Assembly: GCF_019803445.1 (NCBI RefSeq)
Contig: NZ_CP081844.1
Span: 446,501-510,500 of the forward strand
DNA from: Caenibius sp. WL
GTDB taxonomy: Bacteria > Pseudomonadota > Alphaproteobacteria > Sphingomonadales > Sphingomonadaceae
Direction of reading: 5' to 3'
Length of the DNA stretch: 64,000 bases
Below the pieces are notes generated by a model. It ran no database searches and was not told where the DNA came from. It was given only the letters and a program-made list of their open reading frames with translations. The first letter of the stretch is position 1. Each line of letters starts with the position of its first letter. A program made the position numbers and the translations under genes. Of this stretch, positions 44,002 to 52,099 are shown piece by piece.

Positions 44002-45042
44002 CTATTCGCTCCCCACGGCGTCGGCGATGGTGGCGAAACCATCCCGGCGCATCAAGATTTCCAGGCCGCGTACGATATTTTTGGCAATCCCCGGCCCTTC
44101 ATAGACCATGGCGCTGTAAAGCTGAACCAGGCTCGCGCCGGCGCGGATGCGGGCCCAGGCGTCTTCCGCCGTGGCGATTCCGCCGACCCCGATCAGGGGG
44201 ATTGCGCCCCCTGTGGCCTTGCGGAAATCGCGGAGGCGCTGCTGCGCCAGATCGCGTAAGGGGGCACCCGACAGGCCGCCGGTTTCATCGCACAGCGGCG
44301 ATTGCAGCGGTGGGCGCGAGATGGTGGTGTTGGACACGATCAGTGCGCCCAGCCCTTTGTCGACGGCGATTCGGGCGATGGCGTCGATGTCGGCGGGTTC
44401 CAGATCGGGCGCGACTTTGAGGAATACCGGCGGCTGGCCCGGCCCGGTGGTTTCGCCCCGCGCTTCGAGCACCGCGTCGAGCAGACCGGTCAGCGCGCTT
44501 TCATCCTGCAACGCGCGCAGGCCCGGGGTGTTGGGGCTGGAGATATTGACCGCCAGATAGCTGGCCAGTGGGGCCATGATCCGGGTCATCGTGGCATAAT
44601 CGGCAATCCGGTCGGCCGCATCCTTGTTGGCGCCGATGTTGATGCCCACGATCCCGCCATATCCGCTGCGTGCTGCAAGCCGTGCGGCGGCGGCCTGCGC
44701 CCCGCCGTTGTTGAAGCCCATGCGGTTGATCACCGCCCGGTCTTCGGTGAGGCGGAACAGGCGCGGCTGGGGATTGCCCGCTTGCGGCAGCGGAGTGATC
44801 GAACCGACTTCGGCAAACCCGAAACCGAGGCCGAGCAGCGCATCGGGCACTTCGCCATCCTTGTCGAACCCGGCCGCCATGCCCACCGGATTGGGAAAGG
44901 CGAGGCCCGCAACATTGGTGGCCAGCGGCCCGGCTGTTGCCGGACGGCCCGCGGGCAGCGTTTTCAACGCGGTGATGGCCATGCGATGCGCCCGTTCGGC
45001 GCTCAGGCAATAGAGGAACGGGCGAAGAAAGCGAAAGAGCAT
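44002..45042 (-). CDS. pyrD: Dihydroorotate dehydrogenase, quinone type (class 2)
   Basis: A 346-residue FMN enzyme feeding dihydroorotate electrons to quinone in pyrimidine synthesis. The N-terminal amphipathic helix typical of the membrane-associated class 2 type is present. 'AGLAFPNPVGMAAGFDKDGE', 'GSITPLPQAGNPQPRLFRL', 'NRMGFNNGGA', 'GINIGANKD' and 'AVNISSPNTPGLR' match the family. ggt follows after 1 base. Confidence 0.95.
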   Translation of the reverse strand: MLFRFLRPFLYCLSAERAHRMAITALKTLPAGRPATAGPLATNVAGLAFPNPVGMAAGFDKDGEVPDALLGLGFGFAEVGSITPLPQAGNPQPRLFRLTEDRAVINRMGFNNGGAQAAAARLAARSGYGGIVGINIGANKDAADRIADYATMTRIMAPLASYLAVNISSPNTPGLRALQDESALTGLLDAVLEARGETTGPGQPPVFLKVAPDLEPADIDAIARIAVDKGLGALIVSNTTISRPPLQSPLCDETGGLSGAPLRDLAQQRLRDFRKATGGAIPLIGVGGIATAEDAWARIRAGASLVQLYSAMVYEGPGIAKNIVRGLEILMRRDGFATIADAVGSE

Positions 45043-45406
45043 CGCCTGCCTATGGCAAAGGCGGGAAAGCCTGTCGATGGCCTCGCTGCGCCTTCGCCCG
45101 CGAGGGTGGTCAAGGTGCGGAAATCACGGAAAATTGGCTCTAAGCATCGCAATGTAAGTGAAAAAATTGCAGCAGAGTGTCGTTTTTTTACAAGCCGCAG
45201 CAGCGGAATCGGCATAAGCGCCGAGATGCGACCCGAAGGGCTCGGTGCTTTTGCAACGAGTTCCTCAACTTCAGAGGCGGTTCTCACGTCGTGAGGGCCG
45301 CCTTTTTTCGCCGCCCACCCTGGCCAAATCTCCCATTGAAAAGCCCTCGGACCGCTCCTAGGTGAAACCGGAACGAATCAGTCTTATTTAATGGAGCCGA
45401 GGAAAA
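45043..45406. other. Gene-free region with two strong hairpins upstream of the suf operon (candidate sRNA)
   Basis: No ORF with coding character in 364 bases between divergent pyrD and the suf regulator. On the plus strand, AAGCGCCGAG (45216-45225) pairs with CTCGGTGCTT (45241-45250, one G-U) followed by TTTT. A second hairpin at 45276-45308 is a textbook terminator. Two strong terminators with no gene in front suggest an unannotated small RNA or a leader attenuator. The region also must hold the pyrD and suf promoters, which I could not assign confidently. Confidence 0.5.
45276..45308 (+). terminator. Strong Rho-independent terminator upstream of the suf operon
   Basis: GGCGG-TT-CTCAC (45276-45287), loop GTC, GTGAG-GG-CCGCC (45291-45302), then TTTTTT (45303-45308). 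There is no annotated plus-strand gene for it to terminate. Confidence 0.85.
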
Positions 45407-45823
45407 TTGCGTCTTTCAAGCATGGCTGACTACGCTGTTGTGACAATGAGCGCCGCCGCGCGCCATTGTGGCGGCGCGCGCGTGTCCGCCGCGCAACTGG
45501 CGCAGGAAACCGGGCTCCCCGCCCCCACAGTGCAGAAACTGGTCAGCCGGCTGACGGCGGCGGGCCTGCTGCGTTCGATTCGCGGGGCGGGCGGCGGGCT
45601 GCAACTGGCGCGCCCGGCGGCGGCGATCAGTCTGGCCGATATTGTGGAGGCCGTGGAAGGGCCTATTGCGCTCACGGCCTGTGTGGAACAGGGGCGCCAC
45701 GATTGCGCGCTGGAGCGATCCTGTTCGGTCCGCCCGCACTGGACGGTGGTGAACGAGGCGTTGCGCGGGGCGTTGGCACAAGTGCCGTTGAGCCGCCTTG
45801 CCCAGATGGAAGTTGTCGCATGA
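45407..45823 (+). CDS. Rrf2-family regulator of the suf operon
   Basis: A 138-residue winged-helix regulator. The N-terminus '[18 protein letters not shown]' and recognition helix region '[19 protein letters not shown]' match Rrf2 proteins. Cys92, Cys100 and Cys106 match the IscR-type [2Fe-2S] ligand set, so it probably senses Fe-S status and represses this operon. Start is TTG at 45407 with GGAG/GAGG upstream, as the family N-terminus begins exactly there. Its stop overlaps the sufB start by 4 bases. Confidence 0.9.
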   Translation: MRLSSMADYAVVTMSAAARHCGGARVSAAQLAQETGLPAPTVQKLVSRLTAAGLLRSIRGAGGGLQLARPAAAISLADIVEAVEGPIALTACVEQGRHDCALERSCSVRPHWTVVNEALRGALAQVPLSRLAQMEVVA

Positions 45824-47295
45824 CGGAAGAAATCAAGGACCAGCAGGCGCGCGAGGCGGCGGAAAGAGTCGCCGATTACGAGCATGGCTGGTCGGCCGAT
45901 ATCGAACAGGAATTCGCGCCCAAGGGCCTCAACGAGGATACCGTGCGCTTCATTTCGGCCAAGAAGGACGAGCCGCAGTGGATGCTGGACTGGCGGCTGA
46001 AAGCCTTCCGCATGTGGCAGACGATGAAAGAGCCGGAATGGGCCAAGCTTAACATTCCGCCGATCGACTATCAGGATGCTTACTACTACGCCGCGCCCAA
46101 GCAGAAGGACGCGCTCAAGAGCCTTGATGAGGTGGACCCTGAAATTCTCAAGGTCTACGAAAAGCTGGGCATTCCGCTGGAAGAGCAGAAAGTGCTCGCC
46201 GGGGTCGAAGGGGCGCGCAAGGTCGCGGTCGATGCGGTGTTCGACAGCGTCTCCGTCGCCACCACGTTCCGCGAGGAGCTGAAGAAGGCGGGCGTGATCT
46301 TCCTGTCGATTTCGGAAGCGATCCGCGAATATCCCGATCTGGTGAAGAAGTGGCTGGGCAAAGTCGTGCCGATGCACGACAACTACTTCGCTGCCCTGAA
46401 CTGCGCGGTCTTTTCCGATGGGACGTTCGTCTACATCCCCGAAGGGGTGCGCTGCCCGATGGAACTGAGCACCTATTTCCGCATCAACGCGGAAAACACC
46501 GGCCAGTTCGAACGCACGCTGATTGTGGCGGATAAGGGCAGCTATGTCAGCTACCTCGAAGGCTGCACCGCGCCGCAGCGCGATGAAAACCAGCTTCACG
46601 CCGCCGTGGTCGAACTGGTCGCGCTGGACGATGCCGAAATTAAGTATTCCACCGTGCAGAACTGGTATCCGGGCGATGCCGAAGGCAAGGGCGGGATCTA
46701 CAATTTCGTGACCAAGCGGGCGCTGTGCCAGGGCGCGCGCAGCAAGGTGAGCTGGACCCAGGTCGAAACCGGCAGCGCGATCACCTGGAAATATCCGTCC
46801 TGTGTGTTGAATGGTGAGGATTCGGTGGGCGAGTTCTACTCGGTCGCCGTCACCAACAATTTCCAGCAGGCCGATACCGGGACGAAAATGATCCATAATG
46901 GCGCGCGCAGCCGTTCGACGATCATTTCCAAGGGCATCAGCGCGGGCAAGAGCAACAACACCTATCGCGGGCTGGTCCGCGTGGCGGGCAATGCCACCGG
47001 CGTGCGCAATTTCACCCAGTGCGATTCGCTGCTGCTGGGCGACCGGTGCGGTGCGCACACCGTGCCCTACATCGAAGTGAAGAACCCTTCGGCCCAGATC
47101 GAGCATGAGGCGACGACCAGCAAGATCAGTGACGATCAGTTGTTTTACGCCATGCAGCGCGGGCTGGATCAGGAATCGGCGGTGGCGTTGATCGTCAACG
47201 GCTTCGCCAAGGAAGTGTTGCAGCAATTGCCGATGGAATTTGCCGTGGAAGCGCAGAAGCTGCTCGGCATCAGTCTCGAAGGGAGCGTGGGATGA
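45820..47295 (+). CDS. sufB: Fe-S scaffold subunit SufB
   Basis: A 491-residue scaffold subunit of the SufBC2D complex that assembles nascent Fe-S clusters from SufS-derived sulfur. '[20 protein letters not shown]', '[26 protein letters not shown]', '[13 protein letters not shown]' and '[24 protein letters not shown]' are conserved. ATG at 45820 overlaps the regulator gene's stop; the longer in-frame extension upstream is the regulator in another frame. Stop overlaps the DUF559 gene by 4 bases. Confidence 0.97.
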   Translation: MTEEIKDQQAREAAERVADYEHGWSADIEQEFAPKGLNEDTVRFISAKKDEPQWMLDWRLKAFRMWQTMKEPEWAKLNIPPIDYQDAYYYAAPKQKDALKSLDEVDPEILKVYEKLGIPLEEQKVLAGVEGARKVAVDAVFDSVSVATTFREELKKAGVIFLSISEAIREYPDLVKKWLGKVVPMHDNYFAALNCAVFSDGTFVYIPEGVRCPMELSTYFRINAENTGQFERTLIVADKGSYVSYLEGCTAPQRDENQLHAAVVELVALDDAEIKYSTVQNWYPGDAEGKGGIYNFVTKRALCQGARSKVSWTQVETGSAITWKYPSCVLNGEDSVGEFYSVAVTNNFQQADTGTKMIHNGARSRSTIISKGISAGKSNNTYRGLVRVAGNATGVRNFTQCDSLLLGDRCGAHTVPYIEVKNPSAQIEHEATTSKISDDQLFYAMQRGLDQESAVALIVNGFAKEVLQQLPMEFAVEAQKLLGISLEGSVG

Positions 47296-47855
47296 ACGAA
47301 CGGACCAGATTGACGCTGGCTGCTCGCCCGGCTCCGGCGGAAGGCGAGCCCGCCGCCGCCGACAAGACCCGCGCCTGGCAGGTTTCCCCCGCGCGCGCGG
47401 AAAAACTGAAGGAACAGGCCCGCGACATGCGCCGCAACCCGACAGAAGCCGAAGCGCTGCTGTGGGAAGGACTGAAAGACAAGAAATGCGGCGGTTTCAG
47501 TTTCACCCGTCAGGTGGTGATGGGCTCCGCGATTGTCGATTTCGCCTGCCGTTCGCGCTGGCTGGTGGTGGAAACCGGCGGCGCGAGCGAAGCGGAAATG
47601 GCGCGCAATGCCTTGAGCGACCGCAAGCTGACCGATGTCGGCGTGCGGGTGCTGCGCTTTGCCGACGATGCCATTCTGGCCGATGTGGCTGGGGTGCTCG
47701 CCCAGATCGCGCAAGAACTGCACAAGCCGTTCGACAAGCCGCAACCGGCCAGCGCGAACCGGGGCGGCGAGCGGTCCCCCCGCACTGCCTCGCGCGGCGG
47801 AAATCGCCACGATGGCGCCCGCGCGCCGCGCCGTTTCACCGGCGGCAGAAAATGA
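47292..47855 (+). CDS. DUF559 protein with eroded nuclease motif, in the suf operon
   Basis: A 187-residue protein. Residues about 40-145 are a DUF559/Vsr-like endonuclease fold: '[22 protein letters not shown]', '[19 protein letters not shown]', '[21 protein letters not shown]'. Active relatives read Val-Glu-Leu-Asp-Gly-Gly-Gln-His where this protein has 'VETGGASE', losing the Asp and the Gln-His, so it is probably not a nuclease. The N- and C-terminal extensions are Arg/Ala/Gly-rich and low complexity. It sits between sufB and sufC with ATGA overlaps at both ends, implying a role tied to the operon; that role is unknown. Confidence 0.85.
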   Translation: MNERTRLTLAARPAPAEGEPAAADKTRAWQVSPARAEKLKEQARDMRRNPTEAEALLWEGLKDKKCGGFSFTRQVVMGSAIVDFACRSRWLVVETGGASEAEMARNALSDRKLTDVGVRVLRFADDAILADVAGVLAQIAQELHKPFDKPQPASANRGGERSPRTASRGGNRHDGARAPRRFTGGRK

Positions 47856-47932
47856 GCCTTGCCGGCTGGACCGCGATCAGCCTTGCTGTCGCAGTATGGG
47901 CCGGAACGCAAAATCGTAATCGGAAGAATTGA
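47852..47932 (+). CDS. 26-residue micro-ORF bridging DUF559 and sufC
   Basis: ATG at 47852 overlaps the DUF559 stop (ATGA) and its TGA at 47930-47932 overlaps the sufC ATG (TGATG), so it exactly fills the only gap in the operon. The peptide starts [10 protein letters not shown], has a hydrophobic stretch of about 14 residues (possible short membrane helix) and ends Asn-Arg-Asn-Arg-Lys-Asn. It may work mainly by keeping ribosomes moving into sufC. No homologue is known to me. Confidence 0.55.
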   Translation: MSLAGWTAISLAVAVWAGTQNRNRKN

Positions 47933-48675
47933 TGCTGAAGATTGATAACCTCCAGGCCGAAGTGGCGAACAAGCCGATTCTCAAAGGTCTCTCGCTCGAT
48001 GTGAAGCCGGGCGAAATCCATGCCATCATGGGGCCGAACGGAGCGGGCAAATCGACGCTGGGTTATACGCTCGGCGGGCGGCCCGGCTATGAGGTGACGG
48101 GCGGTTCGGTGGATTTCGCTGGGCAGGATCTGCTCGCGCTGGAACCGCACGAACGCGCGGCGGCAGGCCTGTTTCTCGGCTTCCAGTACCCGGTGGAAAT
48201 CCCCGGTGTCTCCTTCGTCCAGTTCCTGCGCGAAGCCTTGAACGCCCAGCGCAAGACGCGTGGGGAAGAACCGCTTTCGGGCGGCGATTTCCTCAAGCTC
48301 GCGCGGGAAAAGGCGGCCTTGCTCAAGCTTGATATGGACATGCTCAAGCGCCCGGTGAACGTAGGCTTTTCGGGCGGCGAGAAGAAGCGCGCCGAAATGG
48401 TCCAGATGGGCATTCTCGATCCGAAATTTGCGGTGCTCGACGAAACCGACAGCGGGCTCGATATCGATGCGCTGCGGATCGTCGGCGAAGGGATCAACGC
48501 GATCATGCGCCGCCCGGACAAGGCGGTGCTGCTGATCACCCACTATCAGCGCCTGCTTGACTATGTGAAGCCGGACGTGGTCCACGTCCTGGCCGGTGGC
48601 CGCATCGTCAAGAGCGGCGGTCCCGAACTCGCGCTCGAACTCGAACGCGAAGGCTACGAGGCGGTGGTCGCGTGA
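47932..48675 (+). CDS. sufC: Suf ABC-type ATPase SufC
   Basis: A 247-residue soluble ABC ATPase driving the SufBCD scaffold. Walker A 'GPNGAGKS' at residues 34-41, 'FQYPVEIPGVSF' Q-loop region, signature 'FSGGEKKR', and 'AVLDETDSGLDIDALRIV' Walker B/D-loop typical of SufC. ATG at 47932 (overlapping the micro-ORF stop by one base) is chosen over the TTG one codon earlier. Stop overlaps the sufD GTG start. Confidence 0.97.
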   Translation: MLKIDNLQAEVANKPILKGLSLDVKPGEIHAIMGPNGAGKSTLGYTLGGRPGYEVTGGSVDFAGQDLLALEPHERAAAGLFLGFQYPVEIPGVSFVQFLREALNAQRKTRGEEPLSGGDFLKLAREKAALLKLDMDMLKRPVNVGFSGGEKKRAEMVQMGILDPKFAVLDETDSGLDIDALRIVGEGINAIMRRPDKAVLLITHYQRLLDYVKPDVVHVLAGGRIVKSGGPELALELEREGYEAVVA

Positions 48676-49439
48676 CTCGGGCTCTCGCTCTTCCCACCAC
48701 GCGTGACGAGGATTGGCGTTATGCCGATGCCGCCTGGCTCGCGGCCGCCGACCCTGCTGCGCTGGCGCAGTGGGAGGACGTGCGGATTGCGGCGGGCGAA
48801 GCGCGGCAGGTCTATCGTGTGCTGGCGGCGGATGCCGATGGTGCGGGCCGGGTGGAGCGGCTGCGGGTCCATGTCGGCGCCGGTGGCAGGTTCGAACTCG
48901 CGGTGGTCAACGCGGCGGGCCCTTATGCCCGTTTCGAAGCGGAAGTGACGCTGGAACGGGGCGCGCATTTCGCTTTCGGCGGTGTCACCATTGGGGGCGG
49001 CGCCAATGTGCAGGAATTTGTCACCCGCGTGATTCATGCGGAGCCCGAGGCGACATCGCAGCAGATCGTCCGTGCGGTCCAGTGGGGCCGGGCGACCGGC
49101 AACTTCCTCGGCCGGATCGAAGTCGTGCGCGATGCGCAGAAGACCGATGCCGGGCAGAACTTCCGCGCTATCCTGCTGGAACAGGGCGCTTCCGCCAATG
49201 CCAAGCCGGAACTGGAAATCTATGCCGACGATGTGAAGTGCGCCCACGGCGCGGCCATCGGCGCGCTGGATCAAGAGGCCGGATTTTACATGGCTTCGCG
49301 CGGGATTCCGCCCGAAGTGGCGCGCAAGCTGCTGGTCCGGGCGTTCATTGCCGATGCTTTCGCGGATGTGTCGGACGAGGCGGAACAGGCCCGCTTGCTC
49401 GATACCGCGCTGGCGGCATTGGAAGGGGCGGCGCTGTGA
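48672..49439 (+). CDS. sufD: Fe-S scaffold subunit SufD (short form)
   Basis: A 255-residue SufD, much shorter than the roughly 420 residues of E. coli SufD but usual for sphingomonads; the N-terminal helical region is mostly missing. 'TTRDEDWRYADAAWL' is the family start. The right-handed beta-helix core with 'DDVKCAHGAAIGALDQEAGFYMASRGIP' contains the conserved Cys-Ala-His near residue 192. Start is GTG at 48672 (GTGA overlap with sufC); it ends inside the sufS GTG start. Confidence 0.93.
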   Translation: MTRALALPTTRDEDWRYADAAWLAAADPAALAQWEDVRIAAGEARQVYRVLAADADGAGRVERLRVHVGAGGRFELAVVNAAGPYARFEAEVTLERGAHFAFGGVTIGGGANVQEFVTRVIHAEPEATSQQIVRAVQWGRATGNFLGRIEVVRDAQKTDAGQNFRAILLEQGASANAKPELEIYADDVKCAHGAAIGALDQEAGFYMASRGIPPEVARKLLVRAFIADAFADVSDEAEQARLLDTALAALEGAAL

Positions 49440-50647
49440 CTGTCGCCACGCAAAGCCGCAAGGCCGATTTTCCCGGCCTCCTCACCGCTGAAGGCGATGT
49501 CTGGCATTACCTGGACAGCGGGGCGACCGCGCAGAAACCGCAAGCGGTGATCGATGCCATGGCGCGGGCGATGGGCGCGGACTATGCCACCGTCCACCGC
49601 GGGGTTTACAGCCGGTCCGCCGAAATGACACTGGCGTTCGAATCCGCCCGGCGACGGATCGCGGCCTTCATCGGCGGCAGGGAAAATGAACTCGTCTTCA
49701 CGCGCGGGGCGACCGAAGCGATCAATCTTGTCGCGGCGACCTGGGGCGTGGAAAACTGCAAGGCGGGCGACCGGATCCTGCTTTCGGTGCTGGAACACCA
49801 TTCCAATATCGTTCCATGGCAGTTGCTGCGCGATCGCACCGGCGTCGCGATCGATGTCTGCCCGCTGACAGCGGACGGGTTGATCGATCTCGACGCGGCT
49901 GAAAGAATGCTCACGCCGCAGCACAAGCTGGTGGCTTTCGCCCATGTTTCCAATGTTCTGGGCTCGGTGCTCGATGCCCGGAGAGCGGCGGACATGGCGC
50001 ATGCGGTGGGGGCGAAATTCCTGCTCGACGGATGCCAGGCGGTGCCGCGCATGGCAGTCGATGTCGCGGCGCTGGGCTGCGATTTCTATGCTTTTTCCGC
50101 ACACAAGCTCTATGGCCCGACAGGCATCGGTGCGCTGTGGGCGCGGGGCGATATCCTCGCCGCCGTGCCGCCTTATCAGGGCGGCGGATCGATGATCGAC
50201 CGGGTAACGTTCGAACGCACGACCTATGCCCCCGCCCCGCAACGGTTCGAAGCGGGAACGCCCGCGATTGTGGAAGCGATCGGCTTCGCGGCGGCGGTCG
50301 ATTACGTTTCGGCCATCGGGCTGGACGCGATCGACCGGCACGAAACCGCGCTGGTCGCCCGCCTGCGCGAGGCGCTGCGCGGCATGAACGACGTCAGACT
50401 GTTCGGCCCGGAACAGTCCGCCGGGATCGTCAGCTTCGCGATGGACGGGGTTCATCCGCACGATCTCGGCACCATTCTGGATGAGGAAAACGTGGCGATC
50501 CGCGCGGGTCACCATTGCGCCCAGCCGCTGATGGACCATCTCGGCGTTCCGGCCACGGCCCGGGCCAGTTTCGGCCTCTATAGCGATGATAGCGATCTCG
50601 ATGCCCTGCTGCGCGGCATCGAACGCACCAGGAGAATCTTCGGATGA
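49436..50647 (+). CDS. sufS: Cysteine desulfurase SufS
   Basis: A 403-residue group II PLP enzyme converting cysteine to alanine and a persulfide. PLP-binding Lys224 in 'FSAHKLYGPTGIG' and catalytic Cys361 in 'RAGHHCAQPLM' are present. Start is GTG at 49436 (GTGA overlap with sufD). No sufE or sufU is in this operon, so the sulfur acceptor must be elsewhere. The stop overlaps the sufT start. Confidence 0.96.
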   Translation: MTVATQSRKADFPGLLTAEGDVWHYLDSGATAQKPQAVIDAMARAMGADYATVHRGVYSRSAEMTLAFESARRRIAAFIGGRENELVFTRGATEAINLVAATWGVENCKAGDRILLSVLEHHSNIVPWQLLRDRTGVAIDVCPLTADGLIDLDAAERMLTPQHKLVAFAHVSNVLGSVLDARRAADMAHAVGAKFLLDGCQAVPRMAVDVAALGCDFYAFSAHKLYGPTGIGALWARGDILAAVPPYQGGGSMIDRVTFERTTYAPAPQRFEAGTPAIVEAIGFAAAVDYVSAIGLDAIDRHETALVARLREALRGMNDVRLFGPEQSAGIVSFAMDGVHPHDLGTILDEENVAIRAGHHCAQPLMDHLGVPATARASFGLYSDDSDLDALLRGIERTRRIFG

Positions 50648-51123
50648 GCGACGAACCCGAAAAGATCGCGGTAGAAGAAGTGAACAGTGTGGATCAGCCG
50701 CGCCGTGCGCGGGTGGACGATGTGGCGGAGCAGGCGGACGCGGGCACACCGCACAAGCCCGACTATCTCGAAGGTTTCCTCAAAGAGGTGCCGCAGGGTA
50801 TCGCTCCGGGCGAACCCGGCGGCGTGCTCTACGAAGGGGTGATCGCGGCACTGCGCGAAATCTACGATCCGGAGATCCCGGTTAACATTTACGATCTCGG
50901 TCTTATCTATGGGGTGGACGTGTCCAGCGATGGCGATGCCAAAGTGACGATGACGCTCACCACGCCGCATTGCCCGGTGGCCGAATCCATGCCGGGCGAA
51001 GTGGAACTGCGTATCGGTGCGGTGCCGGGCATTCGCGATGCGGAAGTCGCCATCGTCTGGGACCCGCCGTGGGACCCGTCCAAGATGAGCGATGACGCCA
51101 AGCTCGAACTGGGAATGCTGTGA
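50644..51123 (+). CDS. sufT: SUF-associated MIP18/DUF59 protein (SufT type)
   Basis: A 159-residue protein: a variable acidic N-terminus (residues 1-60) and a MIP18 (DUF59) domain with 'LREIYDPEIPVNIYDLGLIYGVDV' and 'LTTPHCPVAESMPGEV', holding the conserved Cys. In other bacteria it assists Fe-S cluster maturation. It overlaps sufS (ATGA) and shares its stop with the next start (TGATG). Confidence 0.9.
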   Translation: MSDEPEKIAVEEVNSVDQPRRARVDDVAEQADAGTPHKPDYLEGFLKEVPQGIAPGEPGGVLYEGVIAALREIYDPEIPVNIYDLGLIYGVDVSSDGDAKVTMTLTTPHCPVAESMPGEVELRIGAVPGIRDAEVAIVWDPPWDPSKMSDDAKLELGML

Positions 51124-51479
51124 TGACCGAAACCAAACTCCGTGCCCGCCCTGCCGCCGTCATCCTGACGCCGTCGGCCGAGCAGCGCATCGCCGATCTG
51201 ATGGCGCAGGCGCCCGAAGGGGCCATCGGAGTCAAGCTGTCTACCCCGCGCCGGGGCTGTTCCGGACTCGCCTATTCGGTCGATTATGTGAACGAAGCGA
51301 ACCCGATGGACGAACGGATCGAAACTCCGGGCGGCCTGTTCTTCATCGATGGGGCCAGCGTGCTGTACCTGATCGGCAGCACGATGGACTGGCAGGAAGA
51401 CGATTTTACCGCCGGGTTCACGTTCCAGAACCCCAATGCCAAGGGCACTTGCGGCTGCGGGGAGAGCTTTACCGTCTGA
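51123..51479 (+). CDS. sufA: A-type Fe-S carrier at the end of the suf operon (SufA-like)
   Basis: A 118-residue HesB/IscA-type carrier. The ligands are 'RRGCSGLAYSVDYV' and C-terminal 'GTCGCGESFTV'. With 'STMDWQEDDFTAGFTFQNPNAKG' it is closest to SufA/IscA. ATG at 51123 shares one base with the sufT stop. It completes the cluster-handling part of the operon; erpA elsewhere (27775) is a paralogue. Confidence 0.92.
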   Translation: MTETKLRARPAAVILTPSAEQRIADLMAQAPEGAIGVKLSTPRRGCSGLAYSVDYVNEANPMDERIETPGGLFFIDGASVLYLIGSTMDWQEDDFTAGFTFQNPNAKGTCGCGESFTV

Positions 51480-51489
51480 TCAGACGGGT

Positions 51490-51912
51490 TTAGCGCTGGC
51501 GTAGCGCGGCGGCGCAGGCTGCGCGGTCGACATCCTGCCCATCGCTTTCCCGCCGTGCATCGACATAGGTCGCGCGTGGATCTGCCCCTTGCCGGGGCGG
51601 GTAGAGGTAGATGTCGAGCACGCAGGGCCGCCCGCTGAACTGCAGCTTGCGCACATCGCCTTCGGTCACATCCAGCCGGGGCTTGCCGAACATTTGCGTC
51701 AAAGTGCGGCTGTCCGCGCCGATCACGCTTTCCAGTCCTGGAATCGCCATTTCCCGTGCCGGGCGCCAGCTTTGCACCGGTGGCTTGGGCGGTTGGGTCG
51801 GCGGGATGCGGGTGGACGGGGTGCCGGGCCTCTGCGGTTGAGATGGCGCGGTGGCGGCGCAGGCGGCCAGCAGCGGAAACAGAGCAAGCGAAACGATCAG
51901 TTTGGGGGACAT
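51490..51912 (-). CDS. Predicted lipoprotein, unknown function
   Basis: A 140-residue protein with signal peptide and lipobox 'LLAAC' (Cys18), a Pro-rich linker, and a globular part 'SVIGADSRTLTQMFGKPRLDVTEGDVRKLQF' followed by 'CVLDIYLYPPRQG'. The 'MFGKPRLD..EG....W/LQF..CxLDxxLYP' pattern is common in alphaproteobacterial lipoproteins of unknown role. Start 51912 follows AAAGG. It converges on the suf operon (10-base gap). Confidence 0.8.
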   Translation of the reverse strand: MSPKLIVSLALFPLLAACAATAPSQPQRPGTPSTRIPPTQPPKPPVQSWRPAREMAIPGLESVIGADSRTLTQMFGKPRLDVTEGDVRKLQFSGRPCVLDIYLYPPRQGADPRATYVDARRESDGQDVDRAACAAALRQR

Positions 51913-52099
51913 GCGGGACCTTTGGAATGGCCCGGTGGTGTGCGGTGCATAGGCGCGCAAGTCAACGCGCAAGCGGCGCGAAACGCGCTTAAAAGGGCCT
52001 GCGTCAGGTGAAGCCGCCGGTATCTGGCGTGACGACGGTTCCCTCCACGTCCAATTCCTTCTAAGCGCCGGGCACGCACAGTCTTGAACAGGAAAACGC

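Noticed and set aside
45336-45388. TTGAAA and TCTTATTT as a sigma-70 promoter for the suf operon
   Set aside because: The spacing (about 40 bases) is too long for one promoter, so I did not annotate it.
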